Source: Actinomyces sp. oral taxon 448 str. F0400 (GTDB lineage Bacteria > Actinomycetota > Actinomycetes > Actinomycetales > Actinomycetaceae). Taken from it: 58,292 nt of DNA. Numbering within the stretch: the first letter of the stretch is position 1; each line of letters begins with the position of its first letter. The translations under genes were made by a program, and so were the position numbers. Positions 26,094 to 36,059 of this stretch are shown piece after piece. The DNA lies in NCBI RefSeq assembly GCF_000220835.1, contig NZ_GL985606.1, positions 2,543,304-2,601,595 of the forward strand. The letters are read 5' to 3'. The notes under the pieces were generated by a model. The model ran no database searches. It worked only from the letters and a program-made list of their open reading frames with translations, and had not been told where the DNA came from.

Positions 26094-27548
26094 TTACAGC
26101 GCGCGCACGTAGGATTCCAGCCGCTCCATGGAGTCGCCGGGGATGAACCCGGCCGCCTCGATCTTGGACAAGTCCAGAGCGGAGTGCAGGGGCCGGGGCG
26201 CGACGCCCTCCCGGCCGGCAAAATACTCGGCGGTGGTGACCGGGGACACCTCGTCGGGGCGGTGTCCGAGGAGCTCGTAGACGCGCCCGGCCACATCGCA
26301 CCAGGAGACGACCGGGCCCCGACCGGAAATGTTGTAGGTGCCGTACTCGGCGCCCGCGGACAGCAGGTGGATGATGCCGGCGGCCAGGTCGACCGTGAAA
26401 GTCAGACGACCGGTCTGATCCGCCACGACGCTCGGGGCGGCGCCGCGCCCGGCGAGCGAGGCCATGGTGCGCACGAAGTTCCCCCCGTCACCGACCACCC
26501 AGCTGGTGCGCACAAGGTAGTGCTCGGGGACGGCCTCGACGGCGGCGTCGCCGCCGGCCTTGGACTGGCCGTAAACGCCCAGGGGGCTGGGGGCCTCGTC
26601 CTCGGTATGAGGCTCGATGGTGCCGTCGAAGGTGTACTCGCTGGAAATGTGCACGAGAGTCAGATCGTGGCGGACCGCCTCGCGGGCGAGATTGGCGGGC
26701 CCCGTGGCGTTGGCCCGCCAGGCCAGGCGACGCCCCTCGGGCGTTTCGGCGCCGTCGACATCGGTCCACGCGGCGGCGTTGACGACGACGTCGTGAGCCG
26801 ACCAGTCGATGGCGGCCACGGCGGCCGCCTCCGAGATGTCGACGTCGGGCAGATCGACGCCGGTAGCGGTGAATCCCGCCCTCGGCAGGCGGGCCAGGAG
26901 CTCCCGGCCCAGCTGGCCGTTCGCACCGGTGACCAGCACGCGTCGTCCCTGCCCCCCGCCCCCGAACCGGGAGGTCGCGGAAACGGGCGTCACATCCCTC
27001 AGGCGGGGGTGGGTCCGGTCCTTGTCGGACACGATCGCGTCATCCAGCGGAATCGGCCACGGGATGGCCGCGGTCTCATCGGCGAGGTTGAGGAAGGTGT
27101 AGTCGCCGTCGGGCGACCAATGATCGTTGACGAGGTAGGTGTAGGCCGTAGCCGGTTCGAGCGTCTGATAGGCGTTGCCCACGCCCGCCGGCACGTAGAC
27201 GGCCACTGACGGGTCGATCACCGTGGTGTAGACCGTCCCGAAGGAAGAACCCTCGCGCAGGTCGACCCAGGCGCCGAAGACGCGGCCGGTGGCCACCGAG
27301 ATGAACTTGTCCCACGGCTCGGCGTGAATACCGCGGGTCACGCCGACCTCATCATTGAAGGAGATGTTGTTCTGAACGGGGCCGAAATCCGGCAGGCCGA
27401 GGGCCATCATCTTCTCGCGCTGCCAGTTCTCCTTGAACCACCCGCGGTTGTCCCCGTGAACGGTCAGGTCCAGGCGCAGGAAGCCGGGGATCGGCGTCGA
27501 CCGGACGGCCAAGGGCCCCGGCCTCGGGGAAGCGGATGCGGCGATCAT
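26094..27548 (-). CDS. rmlCD: Fused dTDP-4-dehydrorhamnose 3,5-epimerase / reductase (RmlC-RmlD)
   Basis: A bifunctional protein of 484 residues catalysing the last two steps of dTDP-L-rhamnose synthesis. Residues about 15-185 are the RmlC cupin: LRLDLTVHGDNRGWFKENWQ, GVTRGIHAEPWDKFISVATG with the catalytic-type His, and YVPAGVGNAYQTLEP. Residues about 203-480 are RmlD: VLVTGANGQLGRELLARLP as the NAD(P)-binding loop, ISSEYTFDGTIEPHTEDEAP, and VYGQSKAGGD with the Tyr-x3-Lys pair. Such fusions occur in some actinobacteria. The stop codon converges with the flippase, and the start overlaps the end of the upstream glycosyltransferase (ATGA). Confidence 0.95.
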   Translation of the reverse strand: MIAASASPRPGPLAVRSTPIPGFLRLDLTVHGDNRGWFKENWQREKMMALGLPDFGPVQNNISFNDEVGVTRGIHAEPWDKFISVATGRVFGAWVDLREGSSFGTVYTTVIDPSVAVYVPAGVGNAYQTLEPATAYTYLVNDHWSPDGDYTFLNLADETAAIPWPIPLDDAIVSDKDRTHPRLRDVTPVSATSRFGGGGQGRRVLVTGANGQLGRELLARLPRAGFTATGVDLPDVDISEAAAVAAIDWSAHDVVVNAAAWTDVDGAETPEGRRLAWRANATGPANLAREAVRHDLTLVHISSEYTFDGTIEPHTEDEAPSPLGVYGQSKAGGDAAVEAVPEHYLVRTSWVVGDGGNFVRTMASLAGRGAAPSVVADQTGRLTFTVDLAAGIIHLLSAGAEYGTYNISGRGPVVSWCDVAGRVYELLGHRPDEVSPVTTAEYFAGREGVAPRPLHSALDLSKIEAAGFIPGDSMERLESYVRAL

Positions 27549-28426
27549 GCGACGACGTGGCGCCCCAGGTTCTTCACCCCGGCCCAGTTCCCGGTCAGGG
27601 CGGCCTTGGGGAGGAGGGACCCCGCATGCAGGCGCGAGGAGACGTGAAGACGGGCGACGCGCGCGGCGCGCTTCCAGCCGAGTCGGTCCATCTCGGCGGC
27701 CATCTGGAGGAAGAACCGGCGCTCCTCATCGAACCTGGTGCCCTCCAGGGCGCGCCAGGAGGAATCGGAGCCCGAATGGCGGCGGTAGAGGAAGGCGGCG
27801 ATCGGATCGTAGAGCAGGCCGCCGCCCTTCATGGCGACGTCGCATACGAGCGCCATGTCCTGGACCACGTCATAGCCCTCCCGGAAGCCGATGCCGAGGA
27901 TCGTCTCCGCCCGCCAGGCCAGCGATGGGAAGTAGAGCCAGTCGCCGCGCAGGATCGAGATCGCGAGCGTCTCGCCGCGCAGAACCTGAGGGACCTTCTT
28001 GGAGGGCATGTAGAAGCCCTTGATCCTCTCGACCAGAGTGTGGGACGGCGCACCGTGCTCGTCGATCACGAAGACGCCCGGTTGGAAGATGGTCGCGTCC
28101 GGGTGACGCGCGCCCGCCCCGACGAGCCAATCGACGTAGTTGGGAAGCATGACGTCGTCGGCCCCCATGACCTGCACGAGCGGATTCTCCACGAAGGTCA
28201 GGCACTTGCGGTAATTGCCGTTGGCTCCGAGGTTGGTCTCGTTGCGCATGTAGGTGACACGGGAGTCCTTCAGAGAGTCGAACCAGCCGGGGATCGACTC
28301 GTCCGGGTAGCCGTCGTCGACGACGATCAGCCGCCAGTTGGGATTCGTCTGACGCAGGACGGACCTGACAGCCTCCTTCATCATGGCCACATCGCCGTAG
28401 AAGGGGAAGAGGATGTCAACAGTCAT
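27545..28426 (-). CDS. Family 2 glycosyltransferase
   Basis: A cytoplasmic GT-A glycosyltransferase of 293 residues. The N-terminus VDILFPFYGDVAMMKEAVRS and LIVVDDGYPDESI bind the nucleotide; VQVMGADDVMLPNYVDWL supplies the DxD-type metal site. The C-terminal third is basic, as in transferases that touch lipid-linked acceptors. The start ATG 28426 has GGAAGG upstream; the open frame to 28579 was rejected. It is coupled to rmlCD by an ATGA overlap, so it is a good candidate for a rhamnosyltransferase, although specificity cannot be read from sequence. Confidence 0.9.
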   Translation of the reverse strand: MTVDILFPFYGDVAMMKEAVRSVLRQTNPNWRLIVVDDGYPDESIPGWFDSLKDSRVTYMRNETNLGANGNYRKCLTFVENPLVQVMGADDVMLPNYVDWLVGAGARHPDATIFQPGVFVIDEHGAPSHTLVERIKGFYMPSKKVPQVLRGETLAISILRGDWLYFPSLAWRAETILGIGFREGYDVVQDMALVCDVAMKGGGLLYDPIAAFLYRRHSGSDSSWRALEGTRFDEERRFFLQMAAEMDRLGWKRAARVARLHVSSRLHAGSLLPKAALTGNWAGVKNLGRHVVA

Positions 28427-28609
28427 GAAAGGGCCTTCCGCGAAGCAGTGCGTCGCAGGCCAGGGTAGCATCGCCGGCCGTCCCACTCCGGCAACCCGGG
28501 TGCCGGTCCGCCGTCGGAGCGGGACGCCCACCGGCATCACGCCCTCATTCACAGCTTCGCCACAGCTCGCGTTCGTCAAATCCGTCCTTCCTCCGCCTAC
28601 TCTGGCGGG

Positions 28610-29941
28610 GTGCTGGAAGAAAGCAGACCGTCGACCCTCGCCGGGGACGACGCGAGTGATGACGTGGAGGGCGACGCCGGTGTTGAGGGCGACGCCCCCC
28701 GCGGTGACGTCACCGCGGGACGCGCCGCGGGAATCATGGCGGCGTCGATCACCGCCGCGGTATCGAGCCTGCTCATCACCGTGATCTCCGCCCGGACTCT
28801 CACCGTCGAGCAGAACAAGGAGTTCCTGGTCTTCTGGGGATTCATGTTCGGCATCTTCGGCGTGATCTCGGGCATTCAGACCGAGTCCACCCGGGCCGCC
28901 CTGGCCGGCCGCCGCCTCGCCCCGGCCGATGAGCCGACCCGCCGCGCCCGCATCCTCGCCACCTCCCTGCTCATCGGTCTAGTCATCGGTCTGCTCACGC
29001 TGACCGCGGCCCCGGCGTGGGCACCGCGGCTGACCCCGTCGACCGGTGCGCCGACCATCGTTCTCATCGCGGCCGGCGTGTGGGGGTACGCCGGCCAGGC
29101 GTCGCTGTCGGGGGTGCTCGCCGGAACCCGGCACTGGAACCTCTACTCGACCCTCATGGCGGCCGAGGCGCTGCTCCGACTCCTGCTCACGCTCGTCATC
29201 GCCGTCCTGACCGCCAGCCTCATCGGACTGGAGGCCGCCGCCGCCGCGCCCGCCGCGGTGTGGATCCTGCTCCTCCTGATCCCCACGGTCCGAACGCTCG
29301 CCGGATCCCGCGCCGACGTCGGCCCGCCCCGGCTGACGTCCTTCAGCCTCCAGGCCATGGTCAGCTCGGCCTCCTGGGCCGTGCTCGTCACCGGATTCCC
29401 CACCCTGCTGGAGATCACCTCCCCCGGGGCGGATGCCGCCGAGCTGGCGATTGTCATTCTGGCGGTCAGCATCACGCGCTCGCCGATCATGATCCCCCTC
29501 CAGGCCTTCCAGGGCGTGCTCATCACGACCATCGCCGACGCCCGGGCGTCCCGCCGCCTGGCCACCGTGGCCAGGATCCTCGGCATCCTCCTAGGGGTCG
29601 GCCTCGTCCTCGCTCTCGCCGTGGCGGGCGCCGGCCCGTGGCTGATCCGGACGATCTACGGACCCCAGTACGACCCGTCGCCGCTGCTGCTCGGTCTCCT
29701 CACCCTCGCCGCCGTGAGCATGGCGTCCCTGGTTCTCACGGGAGCCTCGACGATCGCGCTCAACAACCACCGGGCCTACACGCTCGGGTGGATCCTGACG
29801 GCGGTCGCGGCCGTTCTCCTTCTACGGTTACCGCCACTGGGCGTCAGCCCCCGCGCAGTGCTCGCGCTGGGACTGGCCCCCCTGATCGGAATCTGCATCC
29901 ACCTGTGCGCGATCGTCCGCGCCAGCACGGGAAAACCATGA
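28610..29941 (+). CDS. Second polysaccharide flippase-like membrane protein
   Basis: A 443-residue protein with a hydrophilic acidic N-terminus (about 40 residues rich in Asp and Gly) and about 12 hydrophobic segments, for example AASITAAVSSLLITVISART and VLILLLIPTV-like helices. The overall pattern fits the lipopolysaccharide/teichoic acid flippase superfamily. The start is GTG 28610; a TACTCT box (28598-28603) ends six bases before it, so the transcript may be leaderless. It is divergent from the glycosyltransferase at 27545 and followed closely by another glycosyltransferase. It may serve a different glycan from the flippase at 24768. Confidence 0.78.
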   Translation: MLEESRPSTLAGDDASDDVEGDAGVEGDAPRGDVTAGRAAGIMAASITAAVSSLLITVISARTLTVEQNKEFLVFWGFMFGIFGVISGIQTESTRAALAGRRLAPADEPTRRARILATSLLIGLVIGLLTLTAAPAWAPRLTPSTGAPTIVLIAAGVWGYAGQASLSGVLAGTRHWNLYSTLMAAEALLRLLLTLVIAVLTASLIGLEAAAAAPAAVWILLLLIPTVRTLAGSRADVGPPRLTSFSLQAMVSSASWAVLVTGFPTLLEITSPGADAAELAIVILAVSITRSPIMIPLQAFQGVLITTIADARASRRLATVARILGILLGVGLVLALAVAGAGPWLIRTIYGPQYDPSPLLLGLLTLAAVSMASLVLTGASTIALNNHRAYTLGWILTAVAAVLLLRLPPLGVSPRAVLALGLAPLIGICIHLCAIVRASTGKP

Positions 29942-29980
29942 CGTCACACCATCGAATCGGCACCGCACTCGGGAGGATCC

Positions 29981-31090
29981 ATGACGCACACGCCCCGAAC
30001 ATCCATCATCATGCCCGTCTACAACACCGGCGGCCGGGTCGTCGACGCGATCCGCTCCGTCCTCGCTCAGACCGACGAGGACTTCGAACTCCTCATTCTG
30101 ATCGACGCCTCCCCCGACGACTCCTCCGAACGCATCGCCCAGTTCCTGTCCGACAACCCCGACGCCCGCGTGCGGGTGTTCGACAACACCGTCAACAGAG
30201 GCGTGTCGGCCGTGCGCAATCAGGGGCTCGCAGCCGCCCGCGGCGAGTGGATCTCATTCATCGACTCCGACGACGCCTATCGTCCCGACTTCCTCACCTC
30301 CATGCACCGGGCGGTGTCGGACGCGAATGCCGACATAGCGCTGTGCGCCCACCGGATCACCGCTCTCGGGGACGCCCCGCGCGAGCGCATCCGCGTCGGC
30401 CCGGGACGCATGACGGGCTACGAGGCGGCGCTGCGGCTGCTCGCCGACACGCTGACCCCCTACGTGTGGGACAAGCTGTTCCGGGCGTCCCTGTTCGACG
30501 ACGTCCGCTTCGCCGTGGACATTAAGCGGGCCGAGGATGCGCTGGTCGTCCTGGAGACGCTGACCCGGGCGCGGACCCTCATCGTCATCACGGACCCCCT
30601 GTACGACTACACGGTGGACGCCGGAGGCCTGACCTGGGGGCACATCACACCCGTTGACGAGTCCGACCGGCTGGTCTCGGCGATGACGCTGGCGTCACGC
30701 AGAATGCGCGACGGCGCGCGGGTGCGCCGCGCGCTGGCGACCTCGACGACTCTGACCTACCTCAACAATGCGCAGCAGGTCATGGCGTCGAACGGCTTCG
30801 GGACGACGTCGGACCTCGAGGCGTACAGGAGGAGGATCTCCTGGAGCGATGTCGCACGAGCACTGCGGGCCAGGCCGACCGTCGGGGCCGCGGCCCTCCT
30901 GTTCAAGATGAACCACCGGCTCTACCGGTTCCTCTACCGCGCATATGTCGAGCGGGCCTACGGCATCGCCTCGTCGGATGACGCGCGCAGCGGGGCGGCC
31001 GCCCCGTCAGCGGCGACCGGCACCGGATGCACCGCTCGGAGAGCGCGCCCCGACTGCTCGGGGGCTCCGGAGCCCTCACGGCCGGTGTGA
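29981..31090 (+). CDS. Family 2 glycosyltransferase
   Basis: A 369-residue GT-A enzyme. It begins RTSIIMPVYNTGGRVVDAIR, has LLILIDASPDDSS and NRGVSAVRNQGLAAARGEWI, and carries the DxD-type site FIDSDDAYRPDF. DIKRAEDALVVLETL holds the ED motif often used as catalytic base. The last 45 residues are Ala/Pro/Arg-rich and probably disordered. It lies 39 bases after the flippase gene and overlaps the convergent DUF2304 gene by 15 bases at its 3' end. The sugar donor is unknown. Confidence 0.9.
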   Translation: MTHTPRTSIIMPVYNTGGRVVDAIRSVLAQTDEDFELLILIDASPDDSSERIAQFLSDNPDARVRVFDNTVNRGVSAVRNQGLAAARGEWISFIDSDDAYRPDFLTSMHRAVSDANADIALCAHRITALGDAPRERIRVGPGRMTGYEAALRLLADTLTPYVWDKLFRASLFDDVRFAVDIKRAEDALVVLETLTRARTLIVITDPLYDYTVDAGGLTWGHITPVDESDRLVSAMTLASRRMRDGARVRRALATSTTLTYLNNAQQVMASNGFGTTSDLEAYRRRISWSDVARALRARPTVGAAALLFKMNHRLYRFLYRAYVERAYGIASSDDARSGAAAPSAATGTGCTARRARPDCSGAPEPSRPV

Positions 31091-31441
31091 GCGCGACTCG
31101 GCCTCGAGCTCCTCGATACGCAGATTGAGGATGGAGATCTCCTCGACGAGCCTGCGCCGCTCCTCGTCCGCCCGCGAGGCGTCGACGCTCAGCTGCAACG
31201 AAACGAGCATCATCACGATGCCCGCCACGAAGAATGCCAGGTTCAACGGGACCCTGACACCCAGCGCGCCCGCCAGAAGACTGAGCAGCCCGGGGAACAG
31301 CGACACGATGGTCGTGCCCACCACGATGACCACCCACCACGTCGCGTAGCGCTCCTTCATGCCCGCATTCCGCATCCGGAAGAACACCGCGAGCAGGACG
31401 ATCAGTGCGAAGAGGAGGCCGATCCAGTACGTGCGTTCCAT
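31076..31441 (-). CDS. DUF2304 domain membrane protein
   Basis: A 121-residue protein with three membrane helices (YWIGLLFALIVLLAVFF, then WWVVIVVGTTIVSLFPGLLS, then FFVAGIVMMLVSLQLSV) and a cytoplasmic coiled-coil tail rich in Glu/Arg (EERRRLVEEISILNLRIEEL). This is the DUF2304 pattern. DUF2304 proteins are usually encoded beside a polyprenyl-phosphate glycosyltransferase, as here with a four-base gap, and probably hold that enzyme at the membrane (inference). Confidence 0.9.
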   Translation of the reverse strand: MERTYWIGLLFALIVLLAVFFRMRNAGMKERYATWWVVIVVGTTIVSLFPGLLSLLAGALGVRVPLNLAFFVAGIVMMLVSLQLSVDASRADEERRRLVEEISILNLRIEELEAESRSHRP

Positions 31442-31445
31442 GAGG

Positions 31446-32171
31446 TCACTTCCTCTGCGTAGGACGGGTCAGGGAGATGCCGAGCGCCACGAATGCCCGT
31501 CCCAGGAACTTCGCGGCCTTGAGCGGATTCTGCGACGGGGTCCCGCCCGCTCGGGGTCTCATCGCCACTGGAACCTGTCTCACCACCAGGTTGGATCTCG
31601 CTGCGACGACGAGAGCCTCAATGGTGTCGCCGAGGTACTCGGCCGGATACTCTCTGGCGAAAAGTTCGATAGCCCGCCGCCCCGAGAGTTTGAAACCGGA
31701 AGTCGTGTCGGTCAGCCGGGTCCCGCACACCCTGGACAGAATGAAGGACAACAGCCGCATCGCCCACCAGCGCGGGCCGCGGACCGAGTAGTCCCCCTTG
31801 CCGGCGAAGCGCGCGCCGATGACGACATCCGCCCCGGCCTCCTCGGCCTCGTGGAGAAGACTCGTGATCTCCTCAGGCGCATGCTGGCCGTCGGCGTCGA
31901 GCTGGACGGTGTACGTGTATCCTTGACGCTGGGCGTACAAGTAGCCCGCCCGCATCGCACCGCCGACGCCGAGGTTGATCGACAGGTCCAGCACCGGAAC
32001 CCCGACGGATCGGGCGATGTCTGCGGTCCCGTCGGTCGACCCGTCCGAGACGACCACTACATCGGCGAAGGAGCCGACCGTCTCCAGCACCTCCTGGAGA
32101 ACGCCGCTCAGCACATCCGCCTCATTCCAGGCGGGGATGATGACCAGCGTGTCATGCGTTGGCGGCGCCAT
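31446..32171 (-). CDS. DPM1-like family 2 glycosyltransferase
   Basis: A 241-residue soluble GT2 enzyme: LVIIPAWNEADVLSGVLQEV at the N-terminus, VVVVSDGSTDGTADIA, the DxD site VQLDADGQHAPEEI, and the C-terminal motif MRPRAGGTPSQNPLKAAKFL found in dolichyl/polyprenyl-phosphate mannose synthase-like enzymes. It probably moves a sugar from a nucleotide donor to polyprenyl phosphate, making a donor for transferases that work outside the membrane such as GT-C enzymes. It is cotranscribed with the DUF2304 gene and divergent from rmlB. Confidence 0.92.
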   Translation of the reverse strand: MAPPTHDTLVIIPAWNEADVLSGVLQEVLETVGSFADVVVVSDGSTDGTADIARSVGVPVLDLSINLGVGGAMRAGYLYAQRQGYTYTVQLDADGQHAPEEITSLLHEAEEAGADVVIGARFAGKGDYSVRGPRWWAMRLLSFILSRVCGTRLTDTTSGFKLSGRRAIELFAREYPAEYLGDTIEALVVAARSNLVVRQVPVAMRPRAGGTPSQNPLKAAKFLGRAFVALGISLTRPTQRK

Positions 32172-32195
32172 GACTCTCCTTCACAAGGGCGATGA

Positions 32196-33320
<1,125 letters not shown>

Positions 33321-33497
33321 GCGGCCGGCGGCGATCGGCTGTCCTCGGACGAACACATCCCGACTCGCTCGAGCACTCCCAGCATCATCGCGGATCAAGG
33401 CCGGCCCGGGCCCGGAGCTCCTCGCCCCCCCCGCCGTCATCTCCCCATCATCAACGGGCTTCGCGCCGCGAATATCGGGCGGATACGGTCGCCGAGC

Positions 33498-35918
33498 TCA
33501 GCCGAAGTACCGGTCCATCATGGACACGAGGTCGTCCCCGTAGCCGGGGGCCGTCGCCCAACCGGTGCGGTCCGGGTTCTCCTGGGCCCCCAGGTACTGG
33601 ACGTAGCGGGCCGACCCTTTGCGCACGTAGTCGAACCGGGGATCCACCAACGGGTTGGCGAGGGAGGCCGCGGAAACGTCCGGATCGGCGTAGGCCCGCA
33701 TGTGCTGCACCTGGGCGCGCAGCCCCGTGCGCACGTCGGGGAAGCTCGCACCCGCGATCGCGTCCCCGGTGGTCCCCAGACCGCCGAAGTTGAACTGATC
33801 CGCCTTCACGTCTCCGGTGAACTGCAGCCAGCCCGTCTCCTTGAGCACCTGGACGTAGAGCAGTTCGGGACTCACCCCTTCCGCGACCGCCTCGTCGTAC
33901 AGGATGGTGAAGAAGTCCCTGGGCGTGGGCGCGCCGCCGGCCGCGAGCGCCTGAGTCGGGTAGGTGCGGCCGGAGTCCTCATAAACCGACGTCATCGTCT
34001 CGATCAGGCTCTCCCGCTCGGCCGTGGGGCCCACGAGGATCTCGCGCAGACCCTGTTGAGGCGCGGTCGTGTAGCCGGTCCACACGCCGGTGTCGGTGAA
34101 CCCGGACCAGCGCCCGTCGATGAGAACGACGCCGGTGACCATGGCGCCGTCGGTGCCCAGGTAGTACCAGGAGTCACCATCCCTGACCCAGCCGGTGGCC
34201 ATGGCGCCGTCGGCCGGATCGAGCCAGTACCACCTCCCGCCGTCGAAGAGCCAGCCGGTGACCATGGCGCCGTCGGTGCCCAGGTAGTACCAGGAGCCGC
34301 CATCCCTGACCCAGCCGGTAGCCATGGCGCCGTCGGCCGGATCGAGCCAGTACCACCTCCCGCCGTCGAAGAGCCAGCCGGTGACCGCCGTGCCATCAGC
34401 GCCTCGGTAGTACCAAACGCCATCCTCCTGAACCCAGCGACTCGCATGTCCGAGCTGCGCCTGCGCGATGGAACGGATCTGCTCCAGCTTCGCGTAGCCG
34501 ACATCACCGGGGCACAGGGTACGGCCGACGTCGCGGTGGCCGGAGATCGTAGCGAGATCGACTGTCTGCCCCGCCGAGTACTTCTGAGTGGAATGGAAGG
34601 TGAAGGGGGATGAGCCGACGGCGCTGTCCACGCCGGCGCGGTCCAGGAACCATCCGGCGACCGCGCCGACACTGGTCAGCTGGGCGTCCGAGGGGCTCAC
34701 GGAGGTGTACGTCCCCATCATGGAGATGCCCATGGTTCCTGTGTTGGCGCCGTAGGCGTGGGCGCCGACGGTCATTGTCCCCGGCGAGGCGCTGAGAGTG
34801 CCGTCACGGCCCTCGAAGACAGTGCCGTACTTGTCCACCAGGAAGTTGTAGCCGATGTCCCCCCAACCGAGTGTGACGGCGTGGTAGTAGTAGATGCCGC
34901 GCACGATCGAAGCGGACTGGTCGGCGTCGTAGTCGTTGGTCCCCACGGTGTGGTGCACGATGACGTGGCGGGCCTCCGCGTCCTGGGGATCCCAACTCAT
35001 GTACGCAGGATCCGCGCCCCACTCGGAACGGCTCGTGATCGCCACCGGCGGGCCCTCCGCAGTCGCAGCGGCCGGGACCGTTCCGGCCCGTCCCCGCGTC
35101 GGCACGAAGGCCGGTCCCTCGGTCCTCGGACTGTAGGACGCGTCGTCCGCCTGCACGCCGCCGGCGGGAGCCGGGGTGTGTCCCGCACCGGTGTCGACGT
35201 CGGGGGCCACGGCGGTGGGACCGGCCGGAGCCGTCTCGAGATCGGCGACGTCGAGGACCTCCTCACCGGTCGGCTCGCCTGGAACGAGAATGAGCCTGAG
35301 GTCGGCGGGCAGCGCGGAGTCACTGCCGGTGACGCTGGCCTGGACCGCATCGGCGCCGCCGGTGATGAACTCCTCGGTGCCGGGGACGCCGGCGCCGTCA
35401 TCACGACCGGCGGCACTGGGCTCATCGCGGTACCAGTCGGACCAGACGCCGTCCTCACGGACGCGCACGTAGATCGCCACGCCCTCGGGCAGTTCGCTCG
35501 AACCCTGCCAGCTGAAGCCGGCGACCAGGAAGGGATCGACGTCGAGCGGGTCGGTGAGCACGGTGGCGTCCGTCTGAGGATCGAGATCGCCCTCCGCGGC
35601 GACACCGTCGGCGTGCACGACGTCGGGCCGCAGGATCGTAGGACCGTTGGACGTACCCGCCCCGTTCGCCGCGTCCTGCGAGGCCGAGGAGGACGCCGGC
35701 GACGCGGCCGGCGAAGCCGACTGCATCGGCTCGGCGCCGTCCACACCGGCCTCGGCCGCCTCAGTGGCCCGACCGGCGGAGTCCGTGAGCTGGAGGATCT
35801 GAACGGGCGACGCCGCCTGGGCGGGATCCGGCCCGGCTGCGGCGACGGTGGCGGGGGTGAGAGCCGCGGCGGCGAGCGCCGTCACGGCGCCGAGGCCTGC
35901 GTAACGGAGGGGCGGCAT
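33498..35918 (-). CDS. Secreted amidase-glucosaminidase with choline-binding-type repeats
   Basis: A secreted cell-wall hydrolase of 806 residues. Residues 1-28 form a signal peptide (YAGLGAVTALAAAALTPATV). Residues about 30-295 are a Ser/Ala-rich region with a beta domain (VAIYVRVREDGVWSDWY). About 298-465 is a PGRP/type 2 amidase with zinc ligands in VIVHHTVG and in SGHRDVGRTLCPGD. About 490-620 are aromatic repeats of choline-binding type, alternating WLFDGGRWYWLDPADGAMAT and WVRDGGSWYYLGTDGAMVTG. About 640-806 is a glucosaminidase-like domain with the probable catalytic Glu in VQVLKETGWLQF. Start is ATG 35918 behind GAAAGGA. The repeats resemble pneumococcal phosphocholine-binding modules and the lic-type genes lie 11 kb away, so binding to phosphocholine glycan is the leading idea. 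Confidence 0.92.
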   Translation of the reverse strand: MPPLRYAGLGAVTALAAAALTPATVAAAGPDPAQAASPVQILQLTDSAGRATEAAEAGVDGAEPMQSASPAASPASSSASQDAANGAGTSNGPTILRPDVVHADGVAAEGDLDPQTDATVLTDPLDVDPFLVAGFSWQGSSELPEGVAIYVRVREDGVWSDWYRDEPSAAGRDDGAGVPGTEEFITGGADAVQASVTGSDSALPADLRLILVPGEPTGEEVLDVADLETAPAGPTAVAPDVDTGAGHTPAPAGGVQADDASYSPRTEGPAFVPTRGRAGTVPAAATAEGPPVAITSRSEWGADPAYMSWDPQDAEARHVIVHHTVGTNDYDADQSASIVRGIYYYHAVTLGWGDIGYNFLVDKYGTVFEGRDGTLSASPGTMTVGAHAYGANTGTMGISMMGTYTSVSPSDAQLTSVGAVAGWFLDRAGVDSAVGSSPFTFHSTQKYSAGQTVDLATISGHRDVGRTLCPGDVGYAKLEQIRSIAQAQLGHASRWVQEDGVWYYRGADGTAVTGWLFDGGRWYWLDPADGAMATGWVRDGGSWYYLGTDGAMVTGWLFDGGRWYWLDPADGAMATGWVRDGDSWYYLGTDGAMVTGVVLIDGRWSGFTDTGVWTGYTTAPQQGLREILVGPTAERESLIETMTSVYEDSGRTYPTQALAAGGAPTPRDFFTILYDEAVAEGVSPELLYVQVLKETGWLQFTGDVKADQFNFGGLGTTGDAIAGASFPDVRTGLRAQVQHMRAYADPDVSAASLANPLVDPRFDYVRKGSARYVQYLGAQENPDRTGWATAPGYGDDLVSMMDRYFG
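34138..34383 (-). repeat. Two tandem 123-bp repeats in the choline-binding module
   Basis: The units 34138-34260 and 34261-34383 differ at only about three positions by eye. Each encodes 41 residues, which is two choline-binding-type units (GWLFDGGRWYWLDPADG followed by GWVRDG-SWYYLGTDG). Degenerate single units flank the pair on both sides. The near identity points to a recent duplication and a site prone to slippage or recombination. Confidence 0.9.
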
Positions 35919-35989
35919 GCGGTCCTTTCAGCGTGTGGCGACGCACCGGGGCATCTGGTACCGGTAGGCGTAGACGAGCAGAATCCCAT

Positions 35990-36036
35990 GGATGAGATTA
36001 CCCGGTGCGCTCCCACGCCCACACCCCGTCTCATCC
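35990..36036. repeat. Spaced 8-bp inverted repeat upstream of the amidase gene
   Basis: GGATGAGA (35990-35997) and TCTCATCC (36029-36036) are exact inverted copies 31 bases apart. A second nested pair, CACCGGG (35944-35950) and CCCGGTG (36001-36007), overlaps the same region. Both lie in the 141-base gap between the acyltransferase stop and the amidase start and could be a terminator-like fold or a regulator site. Confidence 0.35.
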
Positions 36037-36059
36037 CTCACCCGTGGATATCGGCGATC

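Noticed and set aside
24239-26146. 635-codon plus-strand open frame
   Set aside because: It runs in another frame through the licD-like and flippase genes and is Arg/His/Pro-rich without any domain.
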